DNA of 64,000 bases from Actinoplanes aureus (GTDB lineage Bacteria; Actinomycetota; Actinomycetes; Mycobacteriales; Micromonosporaceae), in NCBI RefSeq assembly GCF_015704865.1, contig NZ_JADQTO010000006.1, positions 402,264 through 466,263 on the forward strand. The letters run 5' to 3'. Of the stretch, positions 9,297-17,976 are shown piece after piece (positions within the stretch are counted from its first letter, which is position 1; each line of letters starts with the position of its first letter). A program made the position numbers and the translations under genes. The notes below the pieces were generated by a model, which worked only from the letters and a program-made list of their open reading frames with translations, ran no database searches and had not been told where the DNA came from.

Positions 9297-10135
9297 AGAG
9301 TCACCACCTCCACGTGACGCCGGTGCCGCATCAGGGGCACTTCGAGGAGCGTTACCGCGGCGGCGACGAGCAGGCCGAGCAGCGCCGCGCCGAGCATGGC
9401 CGTGTACACCTTGGCGGGATCCGAGGTGGCCTCCCGCGAGTACTCGATGATCAGACGGCCGATGCCGCCGCGCGTACCGGTGGAGATCTCGCCGACCACC
9501 GCGCCCACCACCGCCGCCGCGCCGGCCAGGCGCAGCGCGGGGAAGAGATACGGCAGCGCCGCGGGGAAGCGCAGCTTCACCAGCGTGCGCCACCAGCCGG
9601 CGGCGTAGCTGCGCATCAGCTCGACGCCGGCCGAGGCCGGCGATTGCAGCCCGCGCAGCATGCCCACGGCGACCGGGAAGAAGGCCAGGTAGGCGGCGAT
9701 CACCGAGACCGTCGCCCAGGCCGGCATGATCGTGCCGCCCCAGCCGGCGATCAGCGGCGCGAGCGCCACCAGGGGCACGGTCTGAGAGAGGATGACGTAC
9801 GGCAGAAGCCCGCGCTCGACGATCCGGAAGCGCTGCATCGCCACCGCGAGCACGAGTCCCACCACCGCACCGGCGACGAACCCGACCGCGGTGATGCCGA
9901 GCGTGAACAGACAGGCTTCCAGGACGACCTGCCACACCGGCCGGCCCCCGGTCAGCTCGGGCGCGCCGAGCCGCTCGGCGATCGTCCAGAGGTGCGGCAT
10001 GGAGAGGTCGTCGGCGCGCGGGAGCACCCGCACGCCGAACACGACCGTCCCCTCGGGGTTCCCGACCGCCTTGTAGCCCTCCCAGACCAGCGCGGCCGCG
10101 AGCAGTCCGGCGAGAACCGCGAGGAACCTCCTCAT
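9293..10135 (-). CDS. ABC transporter permease (first of two)
   Basis: 280 aa. N-terminal helix (MRRFLAVLAGLLAAALVWEG), then a ~60-residue extracytoplasmic segment, then the standard permease core with an EAA loop (ELMRSYAAGWWRTLVKLRFP). The long N-terminal loop distinguishes it from the shorter permease at 7795-8541. ATGA overlaps connect it with the LLM oxidoreductase gene upstream and the ATPase downstream. This ties the transporter directly to the catabolic enzymes. Confidence 0.9.
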   Translation of the reverse strand: MRRFLAVLAGLLAAALVWEGYKAVGNPEGTVVFGVRVLPRADDLSMPHLWTIAERLGAPELTGGRPVWQVVLEACLFTLGITAVGFVAGAVVGLVLAVAMQRFRIVERGLLPYVILSQTVPLVALAPLIAGWGGTIMPAWATVSVIAAYLAFFPVAVGMLRGLQSPASAGVELMRSYAAGWWRTLVKLRFPAALPYLFPALRLAGAAAVVGAVVGEISTGTRGGIGRLIIEYSREATSDPAKVYTAMLGAALLGLLVAAAVTLLEVPLMRHRRHVEVVTL

Positions 10136-11127
10136 GTAAACGCCGGGATGATGTGCTCGCCGTACGCGGCGAGGGTTTCCTCCTTGGCGTCGTGCTGCAG
10201 GTAGACGGCGAACTGGTCGACCCCGAGGGCCTTCAGCTCCTGCAGCCGCTTGACGTGGTTCTCCACCGGGCCGAGCACGCAGAACCGGTCGACGATCTCG
10301 TCCGGCACGAACGTGGTGTGCGTGTTGCCGGCCCGCCCGTGCTCCGAGTAGTCGTAACCCTCGCGGGCCTTGATGTAGTCGGTCAGCGCCTGCGGGACCG
10401 CGCCGTCGCCGCCGTAGCGGGCCACGATGTCGGCCACGTGGTTGCCGACCATCCCGCCGAACCAGCGGGTCTGGTCCCGCTGGTGTTCCAGGTCGTCGCC
10501 GACGTACGCCGGCGCGGCCACACAGAACTTGATCGCGTCCGGGTCCCTTTTCTTCCTGGCAGCGGCCGCGCGGACGGCGCCGATCATCCACTCGGCGATG
10601 TCCGGGTCGGCCAGCTGCAGGATGTAGCCGTCGCCGACCTCCCCGGTCAGGGCGAGCGCCTTCGGGCCGTAGGCGGCGACCCAGACCTCCAGGCGACTGT
10701 CCGGTGCCCAGGCGAACTGGATCTCGTTTCTGCGTACCGTCACTTTCTCGCCGTTGCCCAGCCCTTTGATCACCTGGACGCTCTCGCGCAGCTGGCCCAG
10801 GGTCTGTGGGGTGAGGCCGAGGACGCGCAGCGCCGAGTCGCCCCGGCCGATCCCGCAGATGGTCCGGTTGCCGTACATCTCGTTGAGGGTGGCGAAGAGT
10901 GACGCGGTGACCGTCCAGTCCCGGGTGCCGGGGTTGGTCACCATCGGGCCGACGACGATCCGCTCGGTCGCGCCGAGGATGGCCGAGTAGACGACGAACG
11001 GCTCCTGCCAGAGCACGTGCGAGTCGAACGTCCAGAAATGACTGAAGCCGGCGGCCTCGGCCTTCTTCGCCCAATCGACCACCGCCATGGCTGGTGGGTC
11101 GTTCTGGAGCACAACACCTATGTCCAT
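10132..11127 (-). CDS. LLM-class (luciferase-like) flavin/F420-dependent oxidoreductase
   Basis: 331 aa TIM-barrel of the bacterial luciferase superfamily: starts MDIGVVLQNDPPAMAVVDWAK, with FSHFWTFDSH and a GRGDSALRVLGL phosphate-binding region. The N-terminal features fit the F420-dependent branch (the TIGR03842-type family, as I recall it, occurs next to hydantoinase/dihydropyrimidinase genes); F420 versus FMN cannot be decided by eye. It sits between dihydropyrimidinase and the transporter. Because no dihydropyrimidine dehydrogenase is present, reduction of uracil or thymine is a tempting but unproven role. A RutA-like ring-opening role would not fit the downstream dihydropyrimidinase. 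It is 51 bp downstream of the hydantoinase gene and overlaps the permease start by 4 bp. Confidence 0.88.
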   Translation of the reverse strand: MDIGVVLQNDPPAMAVVDWAKKAEAAGFSHFWTFDSHVLWQEPFVVYSAILGATERIVVGPMVTNPGTRDWTVTASLFATLNEMYGNRTICGIGRGDSALRVLGLTPQTLGQLRESVQVIKGLGNGEKVTVRRNEIQFAWAPDSRLEVWVAAYGPKALALTGEVGDGYILQLADPDIAEWMIGAVRAAAARKKRDPDAIKFCVAAPAYVGDDLEHQRDQTRWFGGMVGNHVADIVARYGGDGAVPQALTDYIKAREGYDYSEHGRAGNTHTTFVPDEIVDRFCVLGPVENHVKRLQELKALGVDQFAVYLQHDAKEETLAAYGEHIIPAFT

Positions 11128-11178
11128 GTCAACTCCGGTTTGTCATGGGTTTTCCGCCGCGGAGTAGGCGCAGCCCCC

Positions 11179-12579
11179 TTAGAGCAGGTAGTCGCTGAGG
11201 CCGCGCTTGAGGTACCGGCCGCGGCCGGCCCGCCCGGTGTACTCGCCGGCCGACGCGATCACCTCGCCGCGGGACAGGACGGTGTCGACCTTGCCGTCGA
11301 TCTCCCAGCCCTCCCAGGCGGAGTGGTCCATGTTCATGTGGTGGGTCTCGACGCTGATCCGGGTGCGCCCGTTCGGGTCGTAGAGCACGATGTCGGCGTC
11401 CGAGCCGGGCGCGATGATGCCCTTCTTCGGATAGAGGCCGAACATCCGGGCCGGGGTGGTGGCGATGGTCTCCACCCAGCGGCTCAGCGACAGCTTCTTG
11501 TCGACCACGCCCTGGTAGAGCAGGTCCACCCGGTGTTCGACGCTGCCGATCCCGTTCGGGATCTTGGAGAAGTCGCCGAGGCCGAGCTCCTTCTGGTCCT
11601 TGAAGCAGAACGGGCAGTGGTCGGTCGACACCACCGACAGGTCGTTGGTGCGCAGGCCCTGCCACAGGTCGGCCCGGTGGCTCTCGTGCTTGCTGCGCAG
11701 CGGTGTCGAGCAGACCCACTTGGCGCCCTCGAATCCGGGCGCGCCGAGCTGGTCCTCCAGGGTCAGGTAGAGGTACTGCGGGCAGGTCTCGGCGAACACG
11801 TTGCGGCCCATGTCGCGGGCCGCTTTGACCTGCTCGAGAGCCTTCGACGCGGACAGGTGCACGATGTAGAGCGGGCAGTCGGCGGCCACGCTCGCCAGCC
11901 AGATGGCACGGCTCGTCGCCTCCGCCTCGAGCTCCTGCGGGCGGGTCAGGCCGTGGTGGATAGGGTCCGTCTCGCCGCGTTCCAGGGCCTGCTTGACCAG
12001 CACGTCGATGGCCGGGCCGTTCTCCGCGTGCATCATGATCATGGCGCCGTTGTCGCGGGCCTTCTGCATGGCGCGCAGGATCTGGCCGTCGTCGGAGTAG
12101 AACACCCCGGGGTACGCCATGAACAGCTTGAAACTGCTGATCCCCTCGTTGGCGACCAGGTGGTCCATCGCCTTGAGGGAGTCGTCGTCGACCCCGCCGA
12201 GGATCATGTGGAAGGCGTAGTCGATGTGGCAGTTGCCCTCGGCCTTGCCGTGCCAGGCGGCGAGACCGTCCTGCACCACCTCGCCGTACCGCTGCACGGC
12301 GAAGTCGACAATGGTGGTGGTCCCGCCGATCGCGGCGGCCTTGGTGCCGGTGTCGAAGGTGTCGCTGGCGTGGGTGCCGCCGAACGGCAGCTCCATGTGG
12401 GTGTGCGCGTCGACCGCGCCCGGGATCACGTACTTCCCGGTGGCGTCGATGGTGTGGTCGATGGAAGGTGCCTGGCCCGGCGCGTAGATGGCGGCGATCG
12501 TCTCGCCGTCGATCAGGACATCGGCCTCGATGGCGCCGGTCGGTCCGACGACCGTCCCACCCTTGATCAGCATGCTCAT
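11179..12579 (-). CDS. hydA: Dihydropyrimidinase / hydantoinase
   Basis: 466 aa cyclic amidohydrolase that opens 5,6-dihydropyrimidines to N-carbamoyl-beta-amino acids. The binuclear metal ligands are all visible: H59 and H61 (DAHTH), K151 (SSFKLF, the carboxylated lysine), H184 (MMHAEN), H241 (IVHLSA) and D320 (STDHCPF). Length matches the family (~460-480). The ATG at 12579 overlaps the beta-ureidopropionase stop by ATGA, so steps two and three of the reductive pathway are co-translated. Substrate could also be hydantoins; the neighbouring beta-ureidopropionase argues for pyrimidines. Confidence 0.93.
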   Translation of the reverse strand: MSMLIKGGTVVGPTGAIEADVLIDGETIAAIYAPGQAPSIDHTIDATGKYVIPGAVDAHTHMELPFGGTHASDTFDTGTKAAAIGGTTTIVDFAVQRYGEVVQDGLAAWHGKAEGNCHIDYAFHMILGGVDDDSLKAMDHLVANEGISSFKLFMAYPGVFYSDDGQILRAMQKARDNGAMIMMHAENGPAIDVLVKQALERGETDPIHHGLTRPQELEAEATSRAIWLASVAADCPLYIVHLSASKALEQVKAARDMGRNVFAETCPQYLYLTLEDQLGAPGFEGAKWVCSTPLRSKHESHRADLWQGLRTNDLSVVSTDHCPFCFKDQKELGLGDFSKIPNGIGSVEHRVDLLYQGVVDKKLSLSRWVETIATTPARMFGLYPKKGIIAPGSDADIVLYDPNGRTRISVETHHMNMDHSAWEGWEIDGKVDTVLSRGEVIASAGEYTGRAGRGRYLKRGLSDYLL

Positions 12580-13418
12580 GGTGCTACCAGCCCGTCGTAG
12601 CTGTCCGGGCGGCGGTCGCGGTAGAACTGCCACCGGTTGCGGACCGTCTCGAGCAGGCTCAGGTCCAGGTCACGGACGATCAGCTCGGAGTTGTGGGTGT
12701 CCGCCACGTCGCCGACGAACTTGCCCTCCGGGTCGACGAAGTACGTCTGCCCGTAGAAGTCGTTGTCGCCGAGCGGCTCCACGCCGACCCGGTTGATCGC
12801 GCCGATGAAGTACTCGTTCGCCACCGCGCTGGCCGGCTGTTCCAGCTGCCAGAGGTACGCCGAGAGCCCCCGGCTGGTGGCGGACGGGTTGAAGACGATC
12901 TGGGCGCCGTTCAGGCCGAGCGCCCGCCAGCCCTCCGGGAAGTGCCGGTCGTAGCAGATGTAGACGCCGACCTTGCCGACCGCGGTGTCGAACACCGGGT
13001 AGCCGAGGTTGCCGGGCCGGAAGTAGAACTTCTCCCAGAAGCCCTTGACCTGCGGAATGTGGTTCTTGCGGTACTTGCCGAGGTAGCTGCCGTCGGCGTC
13101 GACCACCGCGGCGGTGTTGTAGAGGACGCCGGGCTGCTCCTGCTCGTACATCGGCAGGACCATCACCATGCCGAGCTCGGCCGCCAGGGCCTGGAAGCGC
13201 TCGGTGGTCGGGCCCGGGATGGACTCGGCGTATTCGTAGTAGGCCGCGTCCTGCACCTGGCAGAAGTACGGGCCGTAGAACAGCTCCTGGAAGCAGATCA
13301 CCTTCGCGCCCTGGGCGGCGGCGTCACGGGCATAGACCTCGTGCGCCTTGATCATGGATTCCTTGTCGCCCGTCCAGGTTGTCTGGACGAGGGCGGCGCG
13401 GACGACTCCGGTCGTCAT
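12576..13418 (-). CDS. Beta-ureidopropionase (N-carbamoyl-beta-alanine amidohydrolase)
   Basis: 280 aa nitrilase-superfamily enzyme with the catalytic triad E45 (FQELF), K118 (YRKNHIP) and C155 (ICYDRHFPE). It hydrolyses N-carbamoyl-beta-alanine to beta-alanine, CO2 and ammonia, the last ring-derived step of reductive pyrimidine catabolism. The ATG at 13418 has GAGAGGGG 5 bases upstream and is preferred over an in-frame GTG at 13445. It is the first gene of the seven-gene minus-strand operon. The promoter region is shared with the divergent MocR gene. Confidence 0.93.
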   Translation of the reverse strand: MTTGVVRAALVQTTWTGDKESMIKAHEVYARDAAAQGAKVICFQELFYGPYFCQVQDAAYYEYAESIPGPTTERFQALAAELGMVMVLPMYEQEQPGVLYNTAAVVDADGSYLGKYRKNHIPQVKGFWEKFYFRPGNLGYPVFDTAVGKVGVYICYDRHFPEGWRALGLNGAQIVFNPSATSRGLSAYLWQLEQPASAVANEYFIGAINRVGVEPLGDNDFYGQTYFVDPEGKFVGDVADTHNSELIVRDLDLSLLETVRNRWQFYRDRRPDSYDGLVAP

Positions 13419-13468
13419 CGGGGCCCCTCTCGGTTGGTTTCCCACGCGCAGTACGCCAGCAAAAAGCG

Positions 13469-13497
13469 CCTGTGATCGTGTGTCTACTCCCTGTGAT
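13469..13497. promoter_or_regulatory. Direct repeat CCTGTGAT x2, 21 bp apart (candidate MocR operator)
   Basis: CCTGTGAT occurs at 13469-13476 and again at 13490-13497, exactly two helical turns apart, inside the 188-bp gap between the divergent pyrimidine operon and the MocR gene. MocR/GabR-type regulators are known to bind spaced direct repeats near their own gene. The assignment to this MocR protein is inference. Confidence 0.5.
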
Positions 13498-13575
13498 AGG
13501 TCCTGCGCCAGGGGTTGCTTGTCAGCGCCGGATGCCGTAGGACACTAACGACACACATTGAAGCGAACAATTGCT

Positions 13576-13585
13576 GTTACGTAAC
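13576..13585. promoter_or_regulatory. Palindrome GTTACGTAAC in front of the MocR gene
   Basis: A perfect 10-bp inverted repeat 21 bases upstream of the chosen TTG start. A weak promoter reading (TTGAAG at 13558, 18 bp, TAACCG at 13582) would place it over the -10 region of the MocR gene, where it could serve autoregulation. It is short enough to be chance. Confidence 0.3.
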
Positions 13586-13606
13586 CGTTTGTTTCGGAGA
13601 GGTAAT

Positions 13607-14983
13607 TTGCTCACCCTGATCACCGGGGCGGTCCAGGACCGCAGCGCCCGGGGCATCGCCGCGGCCGTGAGCCGTCTGATCACCGCCGGCCGGCTGCCGG
13701 CGGGTGGCCGGCTGCCCACCGTGCGCACGGTGGCGAGCGAGCTCGGGGTCAGCCCCACCACGGTCAGCGAGGCGTGGCGGAGCCTGATCCACGCCGGGGC
13801 GATCCAGACCCGCGGGCGCTCCGGGACTTTCGTGGCGGGCCCCCTGCCGCCCCGCGAGCGGCTCCGCTACACGCAGCTCGGCGGGATGCGCGTGGCTCTG
13901 CCCCGGGACCTGTCGACCGGCGTGCCGGACCCGGCGCTGCTGCCCGACCTGAGCGAGTCGCTGCGCCGCGTCGGCGACGGCCGGTGGGCGGGTTCGTACC
14001 TGGACGCGCCGGTGCTGCCGGAGCTGGAGGGGGTGCTGCGGGACCGGTGGCCGTACCCGCCGGAGCGGCTGACCGTGGTGGACGGCGCGATGGACGCCCT
14101 GGACCGGATCGCCGGCGCCGGGCTGCGGTTCGGCGACCACGTGCTGGTGGAGAACCCGGCGTTCGCGCCCCTGCTGGACCTGCTCCAGGCGGTCGGCGCC
14201 ACCGTGATCGGGGTGCCGATGGACTCCTCCGGCCTGGTGCCGGAGGCGCTGCGGCAGATGCTGCGCGACTACCGGCCGGTCGCTCTCTTCCTCCAGCCCC
14301 GGGCACACAACCCGACCGGCGTCAGCATGAGCGCCGCCCGTGCCGGAGTGCTCGCCGAGATCCTTCGGGAGGCGCCGAACCTGCTGGTCGTCGAGGACGA
14401 CCACGCCGGCGACATCGCCTCGGCGCCGCCGGTCAGCGTCGGGACGCACCTGCCGGACCGGACCGTGCACGTGGCCAGCTTCTCCAAGAGTCACGGGCCG
14501 GACCTGCGGCTGGCCGCGATCGGCGGACCGGCGCACGTGGTGGACGCGGTCGCCGACCGGCGGCTGCTCGGTCCCGGCTGGTCCAGCCGGCTGCTTCAGG
14601 GCGTACTGCTGGACCTGCTCACCGATGCCGGCGCGATCGCCCAGGTGGCCGCCGCCCGGGCCGCCTACGCGGCCCGCCGGGCCGCCCTGCTCACCGCGCT
14701 GCGGGCACGCGGGATCACGGCCGTCGCGGCCGACGGGATCAACCTCTGGATGACCGTCCCCGACCAGCAGCACGCCCTGGTCGCGCTGGCCGCGCACGGT
14801 GTCGCGGCCGCGCCCGGCGCGCCGTTCTGCGTCACCCCGCTCCCCGGCGACCACCTCCGGATCACCGCCGGGCTGGTCACCGGCGGCTACGACGAACTGG
14901 CCGGCGTGCTCGCGTCGGCGGCGTTCCACACCAGCCGCGGCAGCGGCCGGCGCGGCCTCGGGCACCCCCACGGCTGGCGCTGA
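13607..14983 (+). CDS. MocR-type (GntR-aminotransferase) transcriptional regulator
   Basis: 458 aa. The N-terminal winged helix (about 1-75; AAAVSRLITAGRLPAGGRLP, SPTTVSEAWRSL, TRGRSGTFV) is fused to a fold-type-I aminotransferase domain with the PLP lysine in SFSKSHGPDLRLA. MocR proteins sense amino-compounds via PLP. Placement between the pyrimidine operon and a class-III aminotransferase suggests beta-alanine or a related amine as effector. The start is the TTG at 13607, because GGAGAGG ends 4 bases upstream; a TTG at 13571 would add 12 residues without such a site. Likely controls both arms of the divergent locus. Confidence 0.88.
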   Translation: MLTLITGAVQDRSARGIAAAVSRLITAGRLPAGGRLPTVRTVASELGVSPTTVSEAWRSLIHAGAIQTRGRSGTFVAGPLPPRERLRYTQLGGMRVALPRDLSTGVPDPALLPDLSESLRRVGDGRWAGSYLDAPVLPELEGVLRDRWPYPPERLTVVDGAMDALDRIAGAGLRFGDHVLVENPAFAPLLDLLQAVGATVIGVPMDSSGLVPEALRQMLRDYRPVALFLQPRAHNPTGVSMSAARAGVLAEILREAPNLLVVEDDHAGDIASAPPVSVGTHLPDRTVHVASFSKSHGPDLRLAAIGGPAHVVDAVADRRLLGPGWSSRLLQGVLLDLLTDAGAIAQVAAARAAYAARRAALLTALRARGITAVAADGINLWMTVPDQQHALVALAAHGVAAAPGAPFCVTPLPGDHLRITAGLVTGGYDELAGVLASAAFHTSRGSGRRGLGHPHGWR

Positions 14984-15010
14984 ACATCCATCCTCAGGAG
15001 GGAACAGGCG

Positions 15011-16306
15011 ATGAGTCTTCTCGACCGGCACCGCGCGGTGATGCCCGGCTGGATGCCCGTCTACTACGGCGACGACGCGCTGGAGATCGTCTCCGGCTCC
15101 GGCCGCCGGGTCACCGACGCGCGAGGCCGGTCCTACCTGGACTTCTTCGGCGGCGTGCTGACCAACATGATCGGATATGACATCGCCGAGGTCAGCGACG
15201 CGGTGCGCCGGCAGATCGACACCGGCGTGGCGCACACCTCCACGCTCTACCTGATCCGGCAGCAGATCGAACTGGCCGAGAAGATCGCCCGGGTCTCCGG
15301 TATCCCGGACGCCCGGGTGTTCTTCACCAACTCCGGCAGCGAGGCGAACGAGTCCGCGCTGCTCTTCGCGTGCAACGTGCGCCGCTCCAACCAGATCCTG
15401 GCGATCAAGAACGGCTACCACGGCCGGACCTTCGCCACCATGGCGATCACCGGGCACCGTAGCTGGTCGTCCAGCTCGCTCACCCCGCTCACGGTCAACT
15501 GGCTGTCCTCGGCCGACCGGCTGCGCGGCCGGATGGCCGGGCTCTCCGACGGCGACCTGCTCGACGCGGCCGTCGACGACCTGCGTGAGGTGCTGGCCAC
15601 GGTCACCGCAGGCGACGTGGCGGCGCTGATCGCCGAGCCGATCCAGGGTGTCGGCGGGTTCGTGCACGGGCCGGACGGCCTGCTCGGCGCCTATCGCAAG
15701 GTCCTCGCCGAGCACGGGATCCTGCTCATCGCCGACGAGGTGCAGACCGGCTGGGGGCGTACCGGCGAGCACTTCTGGGGCTACCAGGCGCACGGCGTGA
15801 CACCCGACCTGATCACCTTCGCCAAGGGCATCGGCAACGGCTTCGCGCTCGGCGGCGTGGTGGGCCGGGCCGAGGTGATGAACGCGGTGCCGGCGATCAG
15901 TTTCTCCACCTTCGGTGGCAACCCGGTGAGCGCGGCCGCCGGCAACGCGGTCCTCGACTACGTCCTCGACCACGACCTGCAGGGCAACGCGAAGCGCGTC
16001 GGCGAGATCTTGCTGGGCGGCCTGCGCTCGCTTCCGGCCACGATCCTTGCCGAGGTACGCGGACGCGGGCTCATGATCGGCCTCGAGTTCGTCCGCCCCG
16101 GCACCACCGAACCCGACCCGGCCACCACGGTGCGCGTCTTCGACCTGTGCCGGGAGGGCGGCCTGCTGGTCGGCAAGGGCGGCCTGTACGGCAACGTGCT
16201 CCGCCTCGGCCCCGCCCTCACGCTGACCGAGGAGGAGGCCCGCGAGGGACTCGCCATCCTGACCGACTCCATCGCCACCGCCGACGCCGAGGCACGCGTC
16301 GCTTAG
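15011..16306 (+). CDS. Class-III aminotransferase (beta-alanine/omega-amino acid type)
   Basis: 431 aa PLP enzyme with the class-III signature LLIADEVQTGWGRTG (D242 contacts the pyridine nitrogen) and PLP lysine K272 (FAKGIGNGFALGG). NSGSEANESAL binds the phosphate. Strong GGAGGG site 8 bases before the ATG, 27 bp after the MocR gene, so the two form an operon. In context it probably converts beta-alanine (or beta-aminoisobutyrate) to malonate semialdehyde, completing pyrimidine breakdown. A GABA or other omega-amino-acid substrate cannot be excluded, and no semialdehyde dehydrogenase is adjacent. Confidence 0.88.
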   Translation: MSLLDRHRAVMPGWMPVYYGDDALEIVSGSGRRVTDARGRSYLDFFGGVLTNMIGYDIAEVSDAVRRQIDTGVAHTSTLYLIRQQIELAEKIARVSGIPDARVFFTNSGSEANESALLFACNVRRSNQILAIKNGYHGRTFATMAITGHRSWSSSSLTPLTVNWLSSADRLRGRMAGLSDGDLLDAAVDDLREVLATVTAGDVAALIAEPIQGVGGFVHGPDGLLGAYRKVLAEHGILLIADEVQTGWGRTGEHFWGYQAHGVTPDLITFAKGIGNGFALGGVVGRAEVMNAVPAISFSTFGGNPVSAAAGNAVLDYVLDHDLQGNAKRVGEILLGGLRSLPATILAEVRGRGLMIGLEFVRPGTTEPDPATTVRVFDLCREGGLLVGKGGLYGNVLRLGPALTLTEEEAREGLAILTDSIATADAEARVA

Positions 16307-16315
16307 GGTTCCACT

Positions 16316-17737
16316 GTGGAAGAGCCGTCCCTCAGCGCCACCGAACGGCTGGTCTGGGACGCTTTCCCGGAGGGCCGCACGGTCGACCTGGCCGCGACAC
16401 AGGACCGGGTCGTCCGCGCGGAGGTGCTCCGGCGTCTCCTGCTCGGCGGCAACCCCTCCGACGGCGGCGCCCTGCCCGCGCTCCGTCTCGTCGGCGCCCG
16501 GGTCACCGGCACGCTGGAACTGGTCTACGCCGACGTGGGCGCCCTGGTGAGCCTGACGGCGTGCCGTTTCGAGCACCGGATCGACCTCTACGGGTCCCGG
16601 TTGCAGGGGCTGCGGCTGCGCAGATGCGAGCTGCCGGGGGTCAACGTCGGCAACGGCGAGATCACCGGCGGGATGACCCTGGAGGACTCGGTGGTGACCG
16701 GGCGGGTCGACATGGTCGGCACCCGGCTGCACGGTGTGCTCGTGCTCGACGGCGCCCGGCTCAGCGGACCGTCCCGCACTCTCGACGGCTCGCACCTGTC
16801 CGCCGCGAGCAGCATCCTGGCCCGCAACGGCTTCGTCAGTGACGGCCCGATCTGGCTGGGCGGCGCGACCGTGGCGGGGTCCCTGCGATGGTCCGGCGCG
16901 ACGGTGCGCAACCCCGGTGGGTGTGCCGTGGACGCCCCGGGCATCAAGGTGGGCGGCGTCGTCGACCTGACCGGCGGCTTCACCGCCGAAGGGTCCATCC
17001 GGATGAGCAACGCGGAGGTCGGTGGCCTGCTCTCGGTGCAGGGCGCCGAGCTCACCGGTGACGGCGACGGCTGCCTCGACCTGCGCAACCTGGTCGCCAA
17101 CGAGGTCACGCTGCGGCCCCGGACACCGTTCGGCGGCCGGATCGACCTCAGCTACGCCCGGATCGGGCTGCTGCGCGACGACGCCGGCACGTGGCCCGCG
17201 GAGATCGTCCTCGACGGCCTGGTCTACCAGGCGATCGGCGGGCCGGCCCAGGCGGAGGAGCGGCTGCGCTGGCTGCGCCGCGACCCGCAGGGCTACCGCC
17301 CGCAGGCGTACAGCCAGCTGGCCGCCATGTACCAGGCGGCCGGGCGGGACGACGACGCCCGCACGGTGCGGTACGCCGCCGAGCGGCACCGGCACCGGAA
17401 CCGGATGGGACGGGTCTGGGCGGCTTTGCAGGACTGGACGGTGGGGTACGGGTACAAGCCGGTCCGCGCCGCGTTGTGGCTGGTGCCGCTCCTGGTGGCG
17501 GGCACCGTCATCTTCAGCTGGGTGCCGCCGAGAGCCGCGGAGGCGCCGAAGGCCCCGGAGTTCCACGCGTCCGCCTACACAGCGGACCTGCTGCTGCCCG
17601 TGGTGGATCTGGGGCAGCAGTCGGCGTATCTGGCGCGCGGGTGGACGGCCTGGGTCGCGTACGGGCTGATCGCCGCCGGGCTGCTCTTCGTCAGCACGGC
17701 GGCCGCGGCGATCGCCCGCCGGCTGCAACGCGGCTGA
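16316..17737 (+). CDS. Beta-helix repeat membrane protein
   Basis: 473 aa from a GTG 9 bases after the aminotransferase stop. Residues ~60-290 are a series of ~20-residue units with alternating hydrophobic patterns (for example GTLELVYADVGALVSLTACRF and LEDSVVTGRVDMVGTRLHGV) typical of a right-handed parallel beta-helix. A charged helical segment (AEERLRWLRRDPQGYRPQAYSQLAAMY, ~310-365) and two membrane helices (~385-405 and ~440-462) follow. Homologues in actinobacteria are often labelled membrane-associated oxidoreductase, but I see no redox motif, so that label is unsupported. Relation to the upstream pyrimidine genes is probably only positional. Confidence 0.75.
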   Translation: MEEPSLSATERLVWDAFPEGRTVDLAATQDRVVRAEVLRRLLLGGNPSDGGALPALRLVGARVTGTLELVYADVGALVSLTACRFEHRIDLYGSRLQGLRLRRCELPGVNVGNGEITGGMTLEDSVVTGRVDMVGTRLHGVLVLDGARLSGPSRTLDGSHLSAASSILARNGFVSDGPIWLGGATVAGSLRWSGATVRNPGGCAVDAPGIKVGGVVDLTGGFTAEGSIRMSNAEVGGLLSVQGAELTGDGDGCLDLRNLVANEVTLRPRTPFGGRIDLSYARIGLLRDDAGTWPAEIVLDGLVYQAIGGPAQAEERLRWLRRDPQGYRPQAYSQLAAMYQAAGRDDDARTVRYAAERHRHRNRMGRVWAALQDWTVGYGYKPVRAALWLVPLLVAGTVIFSWVPPRAAEAPKAPEFHASAYTADLLLPVVDLGQQSAYLARGWTAWVAYGLIAAGLLFVSTAAAAIARRLQRG

Positions 17738-17976
17738 ACCGCGAGCGCCGCATCAGCCCGGCGGTCGCGCCGGGGCCGCGAGCCGGCTCCTTGATCGCGT
17801 GGCACCGGCGGGACGGTTTCGGTGTGGCGGGACGGCCGCTGACGCGTACCTCGGCTGGGTTTTGTCGTTGGGTCGCGAACTTTCGCTGGATCTGAAGAAA
17901 CTTGACTTCACTGTGGACGAAACAGCTCGGTAACGTCCTGACTCATGTAGATGCATCTATATGAGGGGGGACCGCA
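17738..17976. promoter_or_regulatory. Intergenic region upstream of the sugar isomerase operon
   Basis: 239 bp. The left part is GC-rich without clear elements. The right part (about 17885-17965) is markedly AT-richer, holds a TTGACT at 17902-17907 (possible -35; no well-spaced -10 is obvious) and ends in the 24-bp palindrome described separately. Confidence 0.4.
17942..17965. promoter_or_regulatory. 24-bp near-perfect palindrome (candidate operator)
   Basis: The left arm CTCATGTAGATG (17942-17953) is the inverted complement of the right arm CATCTATATGAG (17954-17965) except at one position; the core TAGATGCATCTA is perfect. It ends directly at the GAGGGGGG ribosome-binding site of the Tat-exported isomerase gene at 17977. 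A repressor bound here would block transcription; as RNA it could also mask the ribosome-binding site. The cognate regulator is not identified and none is adjacent. Confidence 0.6.

Noticed and set aside
13577..17728. 1383-codon open frame on the minus strand
   Set aside because: Antisense to the MocR, aminotransferase and beta-helix genes; no domain, ribosome-binding site or sensible composition.
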